Assembly (NCBI RefSeq): GCF_014805685.1
Contig: NC_060887.1
Coordinates: 12,228,963 to 12,292,962, forward strand
DNA from: Silurus meridionalis
Taxonomy: Eukaryota > Chordata > Actinopteri > Siluriformes > Siluridae
Direction of reading: 5' to 3'
DNA length: 64,000 nt
Made by a program: the position numbers and the translations under genes. The stretch's first letter is position 1. Each line of letters opens with the position of its first letter. The notes under the pieces were generated by a model. The model made no database searches and was not told the DNA's origin. It saw only the letters and a list, made by a program, of their open reading frames with translations. Positions 51,505 through 63,155 of this stretch are shown in pieces.

Positions 51505-52300
51505 CATGACTTTTTGCTCTCCCCTTCAGCCACTGCTCGTAACCTTGGTGTAACTATGGACAATCAACTGTCCTACTTCCCACATGTCGCTAATGTAGCT
51601 CGCTCCTGTCGGTTTCTTCTCTACAACATTCAAAGGATTCAACCATTTCTGTCCATACAGGCTGCCCAGGTGCTTGTTCGGTTTCTTGTCAATTTAAGAC
51701 TCGACTACTGCAACTCTCTGCTGGCAGGTCTTCCCCTGAACGCTATTTGTCCACTACAAATGATCCAAAACGCGGCTGCACGACTTGTGTTCAATCTGCC
51801 CAAGTTCTCCCACACCACCCCACTGCTGCGCTTCCTTCACTGGCTTTCTGTTGCTGCACGCATCAGATTCAAAACACTGATGCTTGCCTACAAGGCCAAA
51901 CATGGACCAGCACCATCTTACCTCAGAGACCTCATCACATCTTGCACTGCACCACGCTGTCTGAGATCCTCCAGCACTGCTCAACTGATACCACCTTCTC
52001 TCAGAATGAGAGGTAAGTATACTATAAGACTCTTCTCTGTTCTGGAGGTGGTGGAATGAACTTCCCCTAGATATCCGTACAGCGTAGTCCCTAACTATCT
52101 TTAAGCGGCCGTTAAAGACCTTCCTCTTCCTGAAACACTTAAATTAGCACTTTCCAAGTTTGCTTTGTGTAAGTCAAGAGTTATATTTATATTAAGATTG
52201 TAATCTGGCGTACCAGTGTAGATTTATTTATTGCTAGAGACTCAAAGCACTTTTGTACGTCGCTCTGAACAAGGGCATCTGCTAAATGCCTGCAAATGTA
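51505..52300 (+). repeat. L2-type LINE 3' part
   Basis: The translation includes ATARNLGVTMDNQLSYFPHV, LVRFLVNLRLDYCNSLLAGL, MIQNAAARLVFN and FKTLMLAYKA, the C-terminal reverse-transcriptase region of fish L2. It ends with the L2 tail AAAGCACTTTTGTACGTCGC(TCTG). It is 5' truncated and contains one frame break near 52050. Confidence 0.85.
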
Positions 52301-52743
52301 TAGCAGTATAGATTTACTGTCCTCTAAAAATAAATCAACATACAGACATTATTGTCAAAAAAAAAAAAACTTACAACGAAGGTTAGTACACCTAAGTGAA
52401 CATGTCAAAATTGTGTCCAAAATGTCAATATTTTGTGTAAGCACCATTGTTATCCAGTACTGCCTTAATCCTCCTGGGTATGGAATTTACCAGAGCTGCA
52501 CAGGTTGTTGCTGGGATCCTCTTCCACTCCTCCATAATGGCATCACTAAGCTGCCGGATGTTAGACACATGGCGCTTCCCCAACTTCTGCTTGAGAAGGT
52601 TCTCAACAGGGTTCAGGTCTGGAGACATACTTGGCCACTTCATCACCTTCACCTTCATTTGAGTGTTTGGGGTCTTTTCATGTTGGAAGACTGCAGTTTG
52701 GCCCAGTTTCTGAGAGGAGGGCGTCATGTTCTGCATAATCAAA

Positions 52744-52978
52744 TCAAATCAATTTTTATTTGTCACATACACATACATACAGATTACGCATGCAGTGAAA
52801 TGCTTTATACGACTGTCCTGCATGAGGGAATAGGATGGGGAGAAAAATAACACAAAGAAAAAAAAGGCAGATAATTAAAGAGTATAAACTATGTAAAATA
52901 TGACATATATAAAGATACATATATATATTATTTATTGCTAGATTTATTGCTAGAGACTCAAAGCACTTTTGTACGTCG

Positions 52979-53065
<87 letters not shown>

Positions 53066-54725
53066 GAAAAGTGTATATACAAGGTATGTTTATGTACAGT
53101 AAACAGTAATCACATAAGGTGGTTGATGTAATTGTCCTTAAAGTGACCGTGTGCGGTGTGGTGTGGTATAAAGTGCACTGTGCTGTGCAAGTCCACAGTT
53201 AAAGTGACAGTCCAGAGGTTAACGTGTTGTAGTGCTTAAAGAAAACTATTTGCAGAAAAGTGTGACGATGGAGAGAGTGGACCAGCTTTTAGATTCTGGG
53301 TGTTTCCTGGTTCAAACTCTGAATGGCCTGCAGGAACAAGCTCCTCCTCATTCTCTATGTGTTCGCTTTCAGGGAGCAGAAGAGTCCATTGTTGGGATGG
53401 CTGAGGTCCTTCACAATCTTCCTGGCTCTGGTCCGGCACCGCGGCAGGAAATGATGCTACCTGTAATAACGCTCTCAATGGTACAAGTGTAAAAAGTCTT
53501 TAGAATCTGAGAGAGTAGTTTAAAGTCCCTTAAGCGTCTCAGATGGTACAGACACTGCCGGGCCTTCTTCACCAGGGTGTTGATGTGACGGGACCAAGAC
53601 AGGCCCTGTTTGATGTAAACACCTAGGTACTGGAAACTGTCCACTCTCTCCACTGGGGTCCCGTTGATGTTTAGTGGTTGGTATGACCGCTACTGCTTCG
53701 TGCTGAAGTCCACTATCAACTCCTTAGTCTTGCTGACGTTCAGAAGAAGGTTGTTCTCCCAGCACCATCTCTACAGGTTTTTAATCTCCTGTAGGTAGGC
53801 CGTCTCATTGTTGTTGGAGATCAGGCCCACCACAACAGTGTCGTCAGCAAACTTGATGATGGTGGTGGAGTTGGAAGTGGCCACATAGTCGTATGTGTAC
53901 TGTGAGTACAGCAGGGGGCTCAGAACACAACCCTGGGGAGCTCCAGTGCTGAGGGTGAGGGTGGATGAGGTGTGTTTTCCCACCCGTACAGCTTGTTATA
54001 GATCCCTTGGCACAGCGGCAGGCTGAGTCCCAGGACCTCCAACTTAGAGGTGAGTGTGGAGGGAATTATTGTGTTAAATGCTGAACTGTAGCATCTTTGT
54101 ATAATTCCCTTTTCCGTGGTCCAGGTGGCTAATTGTAGTGTGGAGGAGATGAGCAATGGCGTCCTCAGTAGAATGGTTCTGGCGGTACGCGAACTGTAGA
54201 GGATCCAGTGTGTCTGGTAGTGATGCAGTGATGAAGTCTCTGACCAGTCTCTCAAAGCACTTCATCACTGCTGAGGTCAGGGGTACAGGGCGGTAGTTGT
54301 TGAGGCAGGTGGGCTGGGATTTCTTTGGGACAGGAACAATGGTGGACTGTTCGAAGCATGAGGGAACAACAGACTGTTCCAGTTAGAGGTTGAATATCTC
54401 AGTGAACACTGGTGCTAGCTGGTCAGCGCCAGCTTTCAGAACCCGACCTGCGATGCCATCTGGTCCTGCTGCCTTCCTGGTATTCACTCTCTTGAATGCC
54501 CTCCTCACGTCATGCTCCGAGATGGTGAACGTGTTTACCTCTCCAGCTCTCTCGGTGTGCATGCTGTTTGTGCTGCTAGCCCCGCTAGCATGGTTAGCTG
54601 CAGCCTCGAAGCGAGCATTAAAGATGTTAAGCTCGTCTGCCAGAGAAGCGTCCGCATTCCCCATTCTAGAAGATGGTGTTCTGTAGTACAATTCTGGGAC
54701 ATCGACCAGGCAAACCGACTTTTTG
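52744..54725 (-). repeat. Non-LTR LINE (Rex/CR1-like), broken
   Basis: On the minus strand, from high to low coordinates, it reads KRVNTRKAAGPDGIAGRVLK, ERLVRDFI, STGAPQGCVLSPLLYS, FADDTVVVGL (the polymerase active site, codons near 53845-53860) and MERVDSFQYLGVYIKQGLSW. The element's 3' end at 52744 is an ATCAAATCAAATCAATTTTT-type tail. Frameshifts separate the blocks. An internal (TA)n with an L2 tail fragment sits near its 3' end. The clade is uncertain. Confidence 0.82.
52979..53062. repeat. (TA)n microsatellite
   Basis: A perfect TA run of about 84 bases inside the LINE, directly after a 40-base L2 tail fragment. Confidence 0.96.
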
Positions 54726-55525
54726 CTGTATGCACCATATAATCTGAGCACTGACGACCTTCTGCTTCTGCAACCTCCAAAGCAATGCTGTAGAACTTAT
54801 GGGTCTGGTTTTTTGAAGCAGCTTCTGCATCTAATGCACAGAACGAGGAGTCAATTTCTTTGCTGGACCTTTGCGAGATCTGTTCAGAGTGGAACCCGTC
54901 TTGATAAACCTCTGCATGACCCTGACCACTGTACTGTAATTTAGTTCCAGGGTGTTACTGATCTTCTTATAGCCTCGGCATCTTTGCGTAGAGCAACAAT
55001 TCTTATTTTTAAATCCTCAGAGTGTTTTAACTGCTCTAATACAGGATACACAAACTTTTATGGTGCTGTCAAGCAGACAAAAACATGAACATGATGAATA
55101 GGACATGTGGCTTTGCATAGTTAAGCGACGTATAGCTGTTATCACATACGGTGTACTCAATTATTTAGACAATAATGGCTGTATGTTGATTTATTTTTAG
55201 AGGACAGTAAATCTGTACTAATATACAAGCTGCACATTGATTACTCTAAAATATATCCAAGTTTCACTTTTATAGTATTGTCCCTTAAGAAGATATACTA
55301 AAATGGTTGATGAAATGTGAGGGGTGTACTCACTTTTGTGAGATACTGTATCTCACTTTGTGCACAGTGGCACTGGCATGCTCAAATAGGTTTGAACAAA
55401 AATTTTGTCCATATCATCTATAAAGATTAAAGTAAACAATTAAATTTCACTTATTCATTAATGAGATAGTGTTTAACCACAGGTAAAGGGACAGGACATT
55501 TCTGTCATTACCTCTAGTATGGCTG

Positions 55526-57107
55526 TACACCGATCAGGCATAACATTGTGACCACCTATCTAATATTGTTTTTGTGCCGGTTTGCTGCCAAAACAGTTTG
55601 ACCTACAGGAATTTGTCTGTTGGATCAGACCTCACTGGTCAGCCTTCACTCCCCACATGCATTAATGAGCATTGGCCACCCATGTGTCTGTCACTGATTC
55701 ACCACTGTTCCTTCCTTGGACCATTTTTGAAAGATACTGACTCTTGCAGACCGGGAACAGCCCACAAGAGCTGCAGTTTTGGAGATGCTCTGACCCAGTC
55801 ATCTAGTCAACACAATTTGGCCCTGGCCAAACTCTTACAAGTCCATTTGTCAACTTTGAGGGCAAAATGTTCACTTTCTGCCTAATATATCCAACCCACT
55901 AACAGGTGCCATGATGAAGTGTTATTCACTCACCAGTCATAAAGTTATAATGTCACAAGCTACAGTTAGTTCAGAATGCGGCAGCCAGAGTTCTCACAAG
56001 GTCAAGGAAATATGATCATATAACCCCAATCTTATCGTCCCTATACTGGCTACCTGTTAAGTTTTGAATCGACTACAAACTACTACTACTTACTTACAAA
56101 ACACTAAATGGTTTAGCTCTCATGTATCTATCCAGTCTTTTAACACGCTACAATCCGTCACGCTCCCTGAGATCTCAAAACTCTGGACTTCTAGTAGTTT
56201 CTAGAATAGCAAAGTCCACTAAAGGCGGTAGATCATTCTCACATCTAGCTCCTAAACTGTGGAATAGTCTTCCTGACAGTGTTCAAGGTTCAGGCACACT
56301 CTCCCTGTTTAAGTGCAGATTAAAAACGTATCTTTTTAGCAAAGCCTACACATAACATACGTCTCACATCATAACCTTGTGCTCCAGAACATCTGATCAC
56401 ATGCACATTATCAACTTGTGCTGTTAATATCATGAACAGCAGCTACGCTAATTTATCTCCACTGCTTCTCTCCCCATCCCGAGGCATCCTGAGGTTTGGC
56501 CATCTTCAGTCACGTCCCACCTCATGAAGATTATGGACCTTTAAAGAAGTAGATTCTGAACTCACAAACATCCCGTACCATCTGGAGACGTACCAGTGCC
56601 AATTGGATCCCACTTCATGTGTGGAGTTTTGGCATTGGACCTCCTGGAGTGTTTAAAGGCTCTGGCATGGAGAAGCTGGTGTTGAATCTGTGATGATCGC
56701 AAATGTTGAGCCATTTTATAAGTTGCTCAGTAGCTCCTAGTTTTATAACCATAATGACTGTATAAGACTGTAGAAAGAACATTACTTATGACACACTCCC
56801 ATGCTCATGTTAGTTCTCACTCTCCAGTGTTCTGTATTGTTGAAAGACTTATGATCACACTCTTGATGTCACCCAAATGAGGATGGGTTCCCCTTTTGAG
56901 TCTGGTTCCTCTCAAGGTTTCTTCCTCATAACATCTAAGGCAGTTTTTCCTTGCCACAGTTGCCACGGCTTGCTCATCTGGGATAAATGCACACCATTCA
57001 CCTTGACTGTTGATTTCTGTAAAGCTGCTTTAAGACAATGTCTGTTGTGAAAAGTGCTATAGAAATAAACTTGACTTGACTTGACAATGTTATGCCTGGT
57101 CGATGTA
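55526..57107. mobile_element. Tc1-derived element with LINE insertion
   Basis: The left end TACACCGATCAGGCATAACA and right end TTATGCCTGGTCGATGTA are inverted repeats bounded by TA. The body 55526-55953 matches 48020-48420. The element is split by a LINE at 55954-57085, flanked by the five-base direct repeat AATGT (55949-55953 and 57086-57090). Confidence 0.82.
55954..57085 (+). repeat. LINE 3' part (L2-like)
   Basis: The translation gives LVQNAAARVLTR, LLLTYKTLNGLA, SSLLTRYNPSRSLRSQNSGL and LWNSLPDSVQGSGTLSLFK(CRLKTYLFSKAYT), the LINE C-terminus. A UTR ending in the ACTTGACTTGACTTGAC tail follows. The last 380 bases duplicate 50855-51199. 5' truncated. Confidence 0.85.
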
Positions 57108-57199
57108 GGTTTGGTTATGGTGAAATCACTTTTCAAAATGGTATGCATCTTGCTACAGAGCAAAGAGTGTGAAATCTTATTGTCAAGAAAGGTAAGTAT

Positions 57200-58740
57200 G
57201 AACAACAAAATGTCTGGATCTCAAACTGATTGAAAATGTGTGAGAAGATTAAGAAAATCTGCCAGACCTTTACTTCCTCCCCAACAATGACTACACAACA
57301 CAGCCGACAATCCACTACGTCTCTGTCAAGCTTTTCAACCTTAACAGAAGATGAGATACTGCAAGTCATCCTCTGGATCTAATCCCTTCAAATATGCTTC
57401 AGACATCACACAAGATCTCCTGCCCTTCATCTCCACAATCATCAACGGGTTATTGACATCTGGCTATGTACCAACTACCTTCAAGCAAGCAAAGGTCATT
57501 CCCATCTTGAAGAAACCTGCTCTGGATCCATCAGACATCAACAACTACAGACCGGTATCACTTCTCTCCTTTCTTTCTAAATCTCTGGAACGCACTGTTT
57601 TTAAACAACTGTCTGTCTATCTCTCACAGAACAACCTAAATTATCCTAACCAGTCTTGGTTCAAAGCGGCACATTCCACAGAGATGGCCCTTTTGGCTTT
57701 TTCTGAGAAACTGCATGCTGCTCGGTCAGCCAAGCGGTCATCTGTACTTATCTTCCTGGACCTTTCAGCAGCATTTGACACAGTCAACCACAAGACACTT
57801 TTGTCAACCCTCAAGAGCCTCGGTATCCGCGGAACAGCATGGGAATGGTTTGCTTCCTAACTGGAAGGTCGCTCATACCAGGTAACATAGAGGGGATCCA
57901 CATCTGCCCAGTGCAGACTCACCACTGGTGTCCCCCAAGGCTCGCTTCTTGGTCCCCTCCTTTTCTCCCTCTATACCCACTCCATTGGTGAAGTCATATC
58001 CTCACATGGGTTTTCTTATCACTGCTATGCAGATGACACTCAACTAATATTTTCTTTCCCTCCATCAGATACCACAGCTTCCGCTTTCGGATCTCGGCAT
58101 ACTTGACAGACATATCTTCATGGATGAGTGCTCACCAACTAAAGCTCAACCCCAGCAAAACAGAACTGCTGGTCATCCCAGGTGATTCATCTCCAGGTCA
58201 AGATCTCCAAATAACACTTCATGACTCTCTGCTCTCCCCTTCAGCCACTGCTCATAACCTTGGGATAACTATGGACAATGAACTGTCCTAGCTGTATGCA
58301 TCAGATTCAAAACACTGATGCTTGCCTACAAGGCCAAAAATGGACCAGCGCCATCTTACCTCAGTGACCTCATCACATCTCGCACTGCACCACGCTGTCT
58401 GAGATCCTCCAACACTGCTCGACTTGTACCACCTTCTCTCAGAATTAGAGGTAAGTACACTTCAAGGCTCTTCTCTGTTCTGGCACCGAGGTGGTGGAAC
58501 GAACTTCTCCTAGATCTCCGTACAGCAGAGTCCCTAACTATCTTCAAGCGACGACTGAAGACCTACCTCTTCCTGAAACACTTAAATTAGCATTTTCCAA
58601 GTTTGTAGAATTCAAGGGTTATATTTATATTAAGTTTGTAATCTGGCATACCACTGTAGATTTATTCATTACTAGAGACTCAAAGCACTTTTGTACGTCG
58701 CTCTGGATAAGGGCGTCTGCTAAATGTAAATGTAAAAATG
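57200..58740 (+). repeat. L2-type LINE with internal deletion
   Basis: The translation includes KVIPILKKPALDPSDINNYR (PVSLL), [33 protein letters not shown] and CYADDTQL (active site near 58025-58040), then LKLNPSKTELLVIP and MLAYKAKNGPAPSYL. It ends with the L2 tail GTACGTCGCTCTGGATAAGG. Frame breaks occur near 57860 and 58105. A deletion at about 58289 removes some 300 bases that are present in the copy at 51570-51865. Confidence 0.87.
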
Positions 58741-58856
58741 TATAGTGGTCATTTAAAAAAATGGTCCATGACAAGACAGAGATAACTGATCAACCACTAT
58801 TTACTATAAAAGCTGGACCAAGCTTAATGGAGTTTTTATTAGTGAAGGCTGTCTAC

Positions 58857-60033
58857 TACAGGTGCATCTGAATAAATTAGAATATCATTAAAAAGTTGAT
58901 TTATTTTAGTAATTCATTAAAAAAGTTAAACTTGTATATTGTATAATTTCATCACACACAGACTGATATATTTCAAGTGTATATTTCTTCTAATTTTGAT
59001 GATTGTGGCTCACATTTAACAAAAACCACCAACTTGTCTTAAAAAATTTGATTACTTCATAAGACCAATCAAAAAAACGTTTTTAGTGAATTGTTGGCCT
59101 TCTGGAAAGTATGTTAATTTACTGTATATATACTCAATACTTGGTAGGGGCTCCTTTTGCTTTAATTACTGCCTCAATTCAGCGTGGCATGGAGGTGATT
59201 ATTCTGTGGAACTGCTGAGGTGGTATGAAAGCCCAAGTTTCTTTGTCAGTGGCCTTCAGTTCATTTGCATTTTTCGGTCTTTTGTTTTTCAAGTCAGCAG
59301 AGGGAAGCATGAAGTGCTCTAAAACTTCCTAGTAGACGGCTGTGCTGACCTTGGACTTGATACAACACAGTGGACCAACACCAGCAGATGACACGACTCC
59401 CCAAACCACCACTGACTTTGTAAACTTTACACTGGACTTCAAGCTACTTGGATTTTGTGATTCTGATCTCTTCTTCCACACTCTGAAACATTAATTTCCA
59501 AATGAAATACTTTATTTCCTTTCCTTTTATCTGGAGGACGACTTTGGCCCACTGAGCAACATTCCAGTCCCTTTTTGTCCTTTGCCCAGGTAAGACACCT
59601 CTGATGTTGTCTCTGGTTTAGGAGTTGCTTGACACAAGAAATGTGTCAGTTGTAGCCCATGGATGACGCATGGTGTCAATGATCGTCTTCTGGACAACTG
59701 TCAAGTCAGCAGTCTTCCCTCATGATTGTGGAGCCCGAACCAGACTGAGACACCATTTAAAGGCTCAGGAAACCTTTGCAGGTGTTTGGATTTAATTAGC
59801 TAAATAGAGTGCGACACCATGAGTCTCCAATATTTAACTTTTTCACAATAATGTGAATTTTGGGTTTCCATTAGCTGTAAGCGCAAATCATCAAAATTAA
59901 AATGAATAAACACTTGAAATATATCAGTCTGTGTGTGATAAATCTATACAATATACAAGTTTCACTTTTTGTATTGAATTCCAAAAATAAAATAACTTTT
60001 CAATGATATTCTAATAATTAAGATGCACCTGTA
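58857..60033 (-). mobile_element. Tc1/mariner-like transposon, decayed
   Basis: The left end TACAGGTGCATCTGAATAAA and right end AAGATGCACCTGTA are inverted repeats bounded by TA. The subterminal regions are also complementary for about 100 bases (GACTGATATATTTCAAGTG against CACTTGAAATATATCAGTC). A transposase relic on the minus strand ends in an IKAKGAPTKY-like Tc1 C-terminus near 59130-59170. No intact frame. Confidence 0.8.
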
Positions 60034-60147
60034 AATATTTATTTGTTGACAAAGCTATAGTTTTTGCCTCACGATTAAGTGATTATATTCTCTATGTTTG
60101 GAAAAAAAGGTGCATTAAAAGTAAATAAATTTGATTAGTACCTGAGA

Positions 60148-60333
60148 TTACTAACACCCTTGTAGCTGAATGAGCACAAATCTCCATAAGCACACTCTAA
60201 AATCTAGTGGAACATCTTCCCAGAAGAGTGGAGATTATTATAGCAGGTATCAGTGACTAATTGTGGAATGGGGTGTTCAAGGAACATAAAATCTTATGCT
60301 CAACTGTCCACAAATGTTAGTCCATATAGTGTA
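60148..60333. repeat. MITE fragment
   Basis: An inverted, partial copy of the 40905/50669 family (ACACCCTTGTAGCTGAATGA, GTGGAACATCTTCCCAGAA), ending GTCCATATAGTGTAT. Confidence 0.7.
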
Positions 60334-62160
60334 TCTTTTATTAATCCAAAATATTAAGCTATTAAGCAGAACACATTGTTTTGTGTCCTATCCGTCATCT
60401 GAAACTCTGGGTGAACATCTTGTAAGAGTAGCTATTCCATGATATTTCTTGTATAATAAAGGAAAGGAAACATTTCACTCAGTCTCTTATATCAGGTCTC
60501 CCTACACTGTAGGTTGCTTGGCACATACACAATTACTGACTGTATCCCATGTGTTGCCCTGTGCAATTTGTCAGCTCCTCTCTACTCTGTCCATCAATGC
60601 CAAAGGGACCACACGCCACACGACTCCTGCTGAGTAGTTATTATTTGGGTGCTGGGTAATTCTCAGCACAGAAGTGACACTAACAAGGCATGTTCAGGTT
60701 GGTTGCACTGGTACTAGTGCATCAGGTGAAGGAGCTTTACTGGAATGTTAATACACTCATACAGTACATATATATTATAGCTACTTTCTCACATACAGCA
60801 AAATGTGTTGTTCATTATCACTTTGCTGCAAAGAAACCCAAAAGAATTCTGAAGCAATTTTGTTCCCTAATTGGTTCCGTTAATTTCTGTGTTTGTGGAC
60901 ATCATTTTAGCATTATCATCACACCAAAGAAACCAGTGTAGCTCCACTGAGCTTAAGAACATCCAAATTGGTGTCCAGAAGATACCAAAATGTGAACTGT
61001 AAGTTCACCAAAACTGTTCTAATTGTCCCTAATAGTTTCAGATATAACATTCCAGTAAGAGTCATTAAGCATATTTACAGTTTCCATTAAACAATCAGTA
61101 CAATCCCTATTAAGTTTATTACAACTTCTGAGACTGTTTCTATTGCTATTTCTTTTTTTAGCAGAGCGGTGTTTGGACTACAAGGACTACAAGTGGCTGG
61201 ACTGTCCTTGACCTAGCCATTATAGTAAGATATTTTAAATTCTCATCATACATTCATAACTAGACTGCAGTGTTTCTTTCGCTATTCCCACCAATTGGTC
61301 ATAAAAGATTGATGGATTAGTTATATACATGCAAAATAACTTATGGTGTAAATTGAGTGCATTCTGAATTAAAATTTATGGTTATATTTACACCTTAGTC
61401 ACCTGGTTTAGTTTGTGATTCTATAACGATTTATAATGAGCGACCCAAACATGTTGTATGGGAAAATTTTTTGGGAAGTTTTCTGTGTCCCAATACATTT
61501 TCTGGAATTGTCCAATGTGTCTGTTAAAATAGTAAATATTTGATATACAGGATGTACAGGATGGTTTGGTTTATATTTAACCAAATTTTACTTGCTAGAT
61601 TAACTCAATACTGTCTATGCAATATGTGACACAATTATTGGGAAAAATATGTCTGATTGTAAATTATGCTTCAAGTACTAGATCCATCATGCCATCATTC
61701 CATCTTAATTAGCTATTAGAGTTAATATAAATGTAAATATTTAGGGCTGCTACAGGATTGTTAATACTGCATAAAGTTTTGTAACGTTATTTCAGATTAT
61801 TGCATGGATATTTTTTGTAACATCATTTCAGATTATTATCTAGCACTAACATCAACTAACCCATTATCATCTGCATGGGGTCATCATCCCAAATCACTTT
61901 TTGCTGGGTTAAAACTGTGCTAGTCTTGAGAGTATTGGTGCTGGGAATCCAGTTTGGTCAACATAGAGTTCATTCAACATGTGTGTGGAAGTTAATCTTG
62001 TGTTTATAAGTAGTGTTTTCTTTTTGGAGCAGGGTGAGAGAGGAGCCCTGGTTAGACTCTGTATTGTATTTAAAGAGATTGTTTAAGAGGAGACAAGGTC
62101 TGTATGAGCTGTCCGTGGTGCTGAAGCTAGTGGTCAGTGCTGCCCCAGTCCACACTCGCT
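60334..62160. other. AT-rich DNA without a recognised gene
   Basis: No exon-like frame, RNA gene or clear repeat seen. Open frames are short and of biased composition. Confidence 0.5.
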
Positions 62161-62163
62161 TCA

Positions 62164-62720
62164 AGGTTTCCGCAGGGTCTAAAAAAGTCTAAAAAAAAAA
62201 AAGTAAAAAAAAGAAATATCTAAATTTTAGCCCTTAAAAAGTCTTACATTTGCTTTTCTAGGTCTTTAATAATTTGAAACAGCTCATATTTTCTGATGTC
62301 CATGTAACACTGTGTCTAATGCTCATTGAAATCCTCTCACAGCATTTTAGAATGTATTTGTTTGTTAGTTTCTGTGGTGTCCTTGCTTTTGTTAGTCCTA
62401 ATATAATTCACTGTATTATGACTACAAATGAGACCAACACGCAACAGCCAATCAGCTTTCTGTTACTGTTGAAAAACTCTTCAGGATTGTACTACAAACA
62501 TAAAACAGATTTTACTTTTTAACTATGGAAAGGTTTAGTGATGCATGACTTGAACAAAATTATTTAGGTCTTGGTTAAGGCCAAGGTTGGTTTTCTAACA
62601 ATGTATTTGTGTGTGTCTTTTAAGTGTTTTGATAGTTCTTAAACTTCATAATGGTCTTAAAAAAGATCTTAAAAAGTCCTAAATTTGACTTTGTGAAACC
62701 TGCAGAAATCCTGTCAATCC
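62164..62720. repeat. Possible interspersed element
   Basis: GGTTTCCGCAGGGTCTAAAA at the left and GTGAAACCTGCAGAAATCCT at the right are roughly complementary. Both flanks carry repeated AAAAGTCTTA-like words, a pattern I recognise from dispersed fish repeats. The family and exact ends are uncertain. Confidence 0.45.
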
Positions 62721-62724
62721 CTAA

Positions 62725-62970
62725 TAATACTCCTCAATTTTACTCTTTATTCTCATTCCTCAATCTAGATCCTCAGTCTTCCCTCATATTTTTACTCCTT
62801 AATCTCACATCTTATTTTTACTCCTTAATCTATAAATTTAATTGTATTTCTCAATCTCATTCCTAATCTCTCCCCTCAGTCTCTCAGTCTTCAATCTCAC
62901 TTTTTTCCTCTCACTACTTACAGTACTATCACTATATCAATCTATAATTATTATTAGCTCAATCTCAATC
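62725..62970. repeat. Degenerate pyrimidine-rich short repeats
   Basis: Loose tandem copies of words such as TACTCCTTAATCTCA and CTCAATCTCATTCCT. Confidence 0.55.
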
Positions 62971-63106
62971 CTTAATTGCAAACCAGGCCTGGTAAAACAA
63001 TGAGCTGCTCTTTTGGTTTTCTATTTGATTATGATTATGTATTCCAGTACAGCGATCACTTTAACACTTTCTTACTGTTACCCCACCACGCACCATACAT
63101 CAATTT

Positions 63107-63108
<2 letters not shown>

Positions 63109-63155
<47 letters not shown>
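63109..63155. repeat. (CA)n microsatellite
   Basis: A CA run of about 45 bases with a few interruptions. Confidence 0.95.

Larger units (their letters stand above)
51367..55350 (-). mobile_element. Tc1-like transposon carrying two LINE insertions
   Basis: The left end TACAGTATTTCATAAAGGTG(AGTACACCCCTCAC) and right end GTACTCACTTTTGTGAGATA(CTGTA) are inverted repeats, with TA at both edges. The transposase is antisense: 52425-52742 reads QHEKTPNTQ, PSMSPDLNPVEN and LVNSIPRRIKAVLDNNGAYT on the minus strand, the Tc1 C-terminus. The N-terminal half is at about 54730-55060. LINEs occupy about 51505-52300 and 52744-54725. The middle of the transposase is missing. Confidence 0.82.
50669..55422. mobile_element. 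Outer MITE-like element, multiply interrupted
   Basis: The left end (ATATATGGACAAATGTTTTTG, near 50669) and right end (ACAAAAATTTTGTCCATAT, 55393-55415) belong to the same family as 40905. Its body is split into 50669-50854, 51200-51366 and 55351-55422 by a LINE 3' end and a Tc1 element. The pieces are collinear with the intact copy (CACTTTGTGCACAG continues where the Tc1 ends). Confidence 0.72.

Noticed and set aside
54390..54780. Plus-strand frames at 54.4-54.8 kb
   Set aside because: They are antisense shadows of the minus-strand LINE reverse-transcriptase frame.
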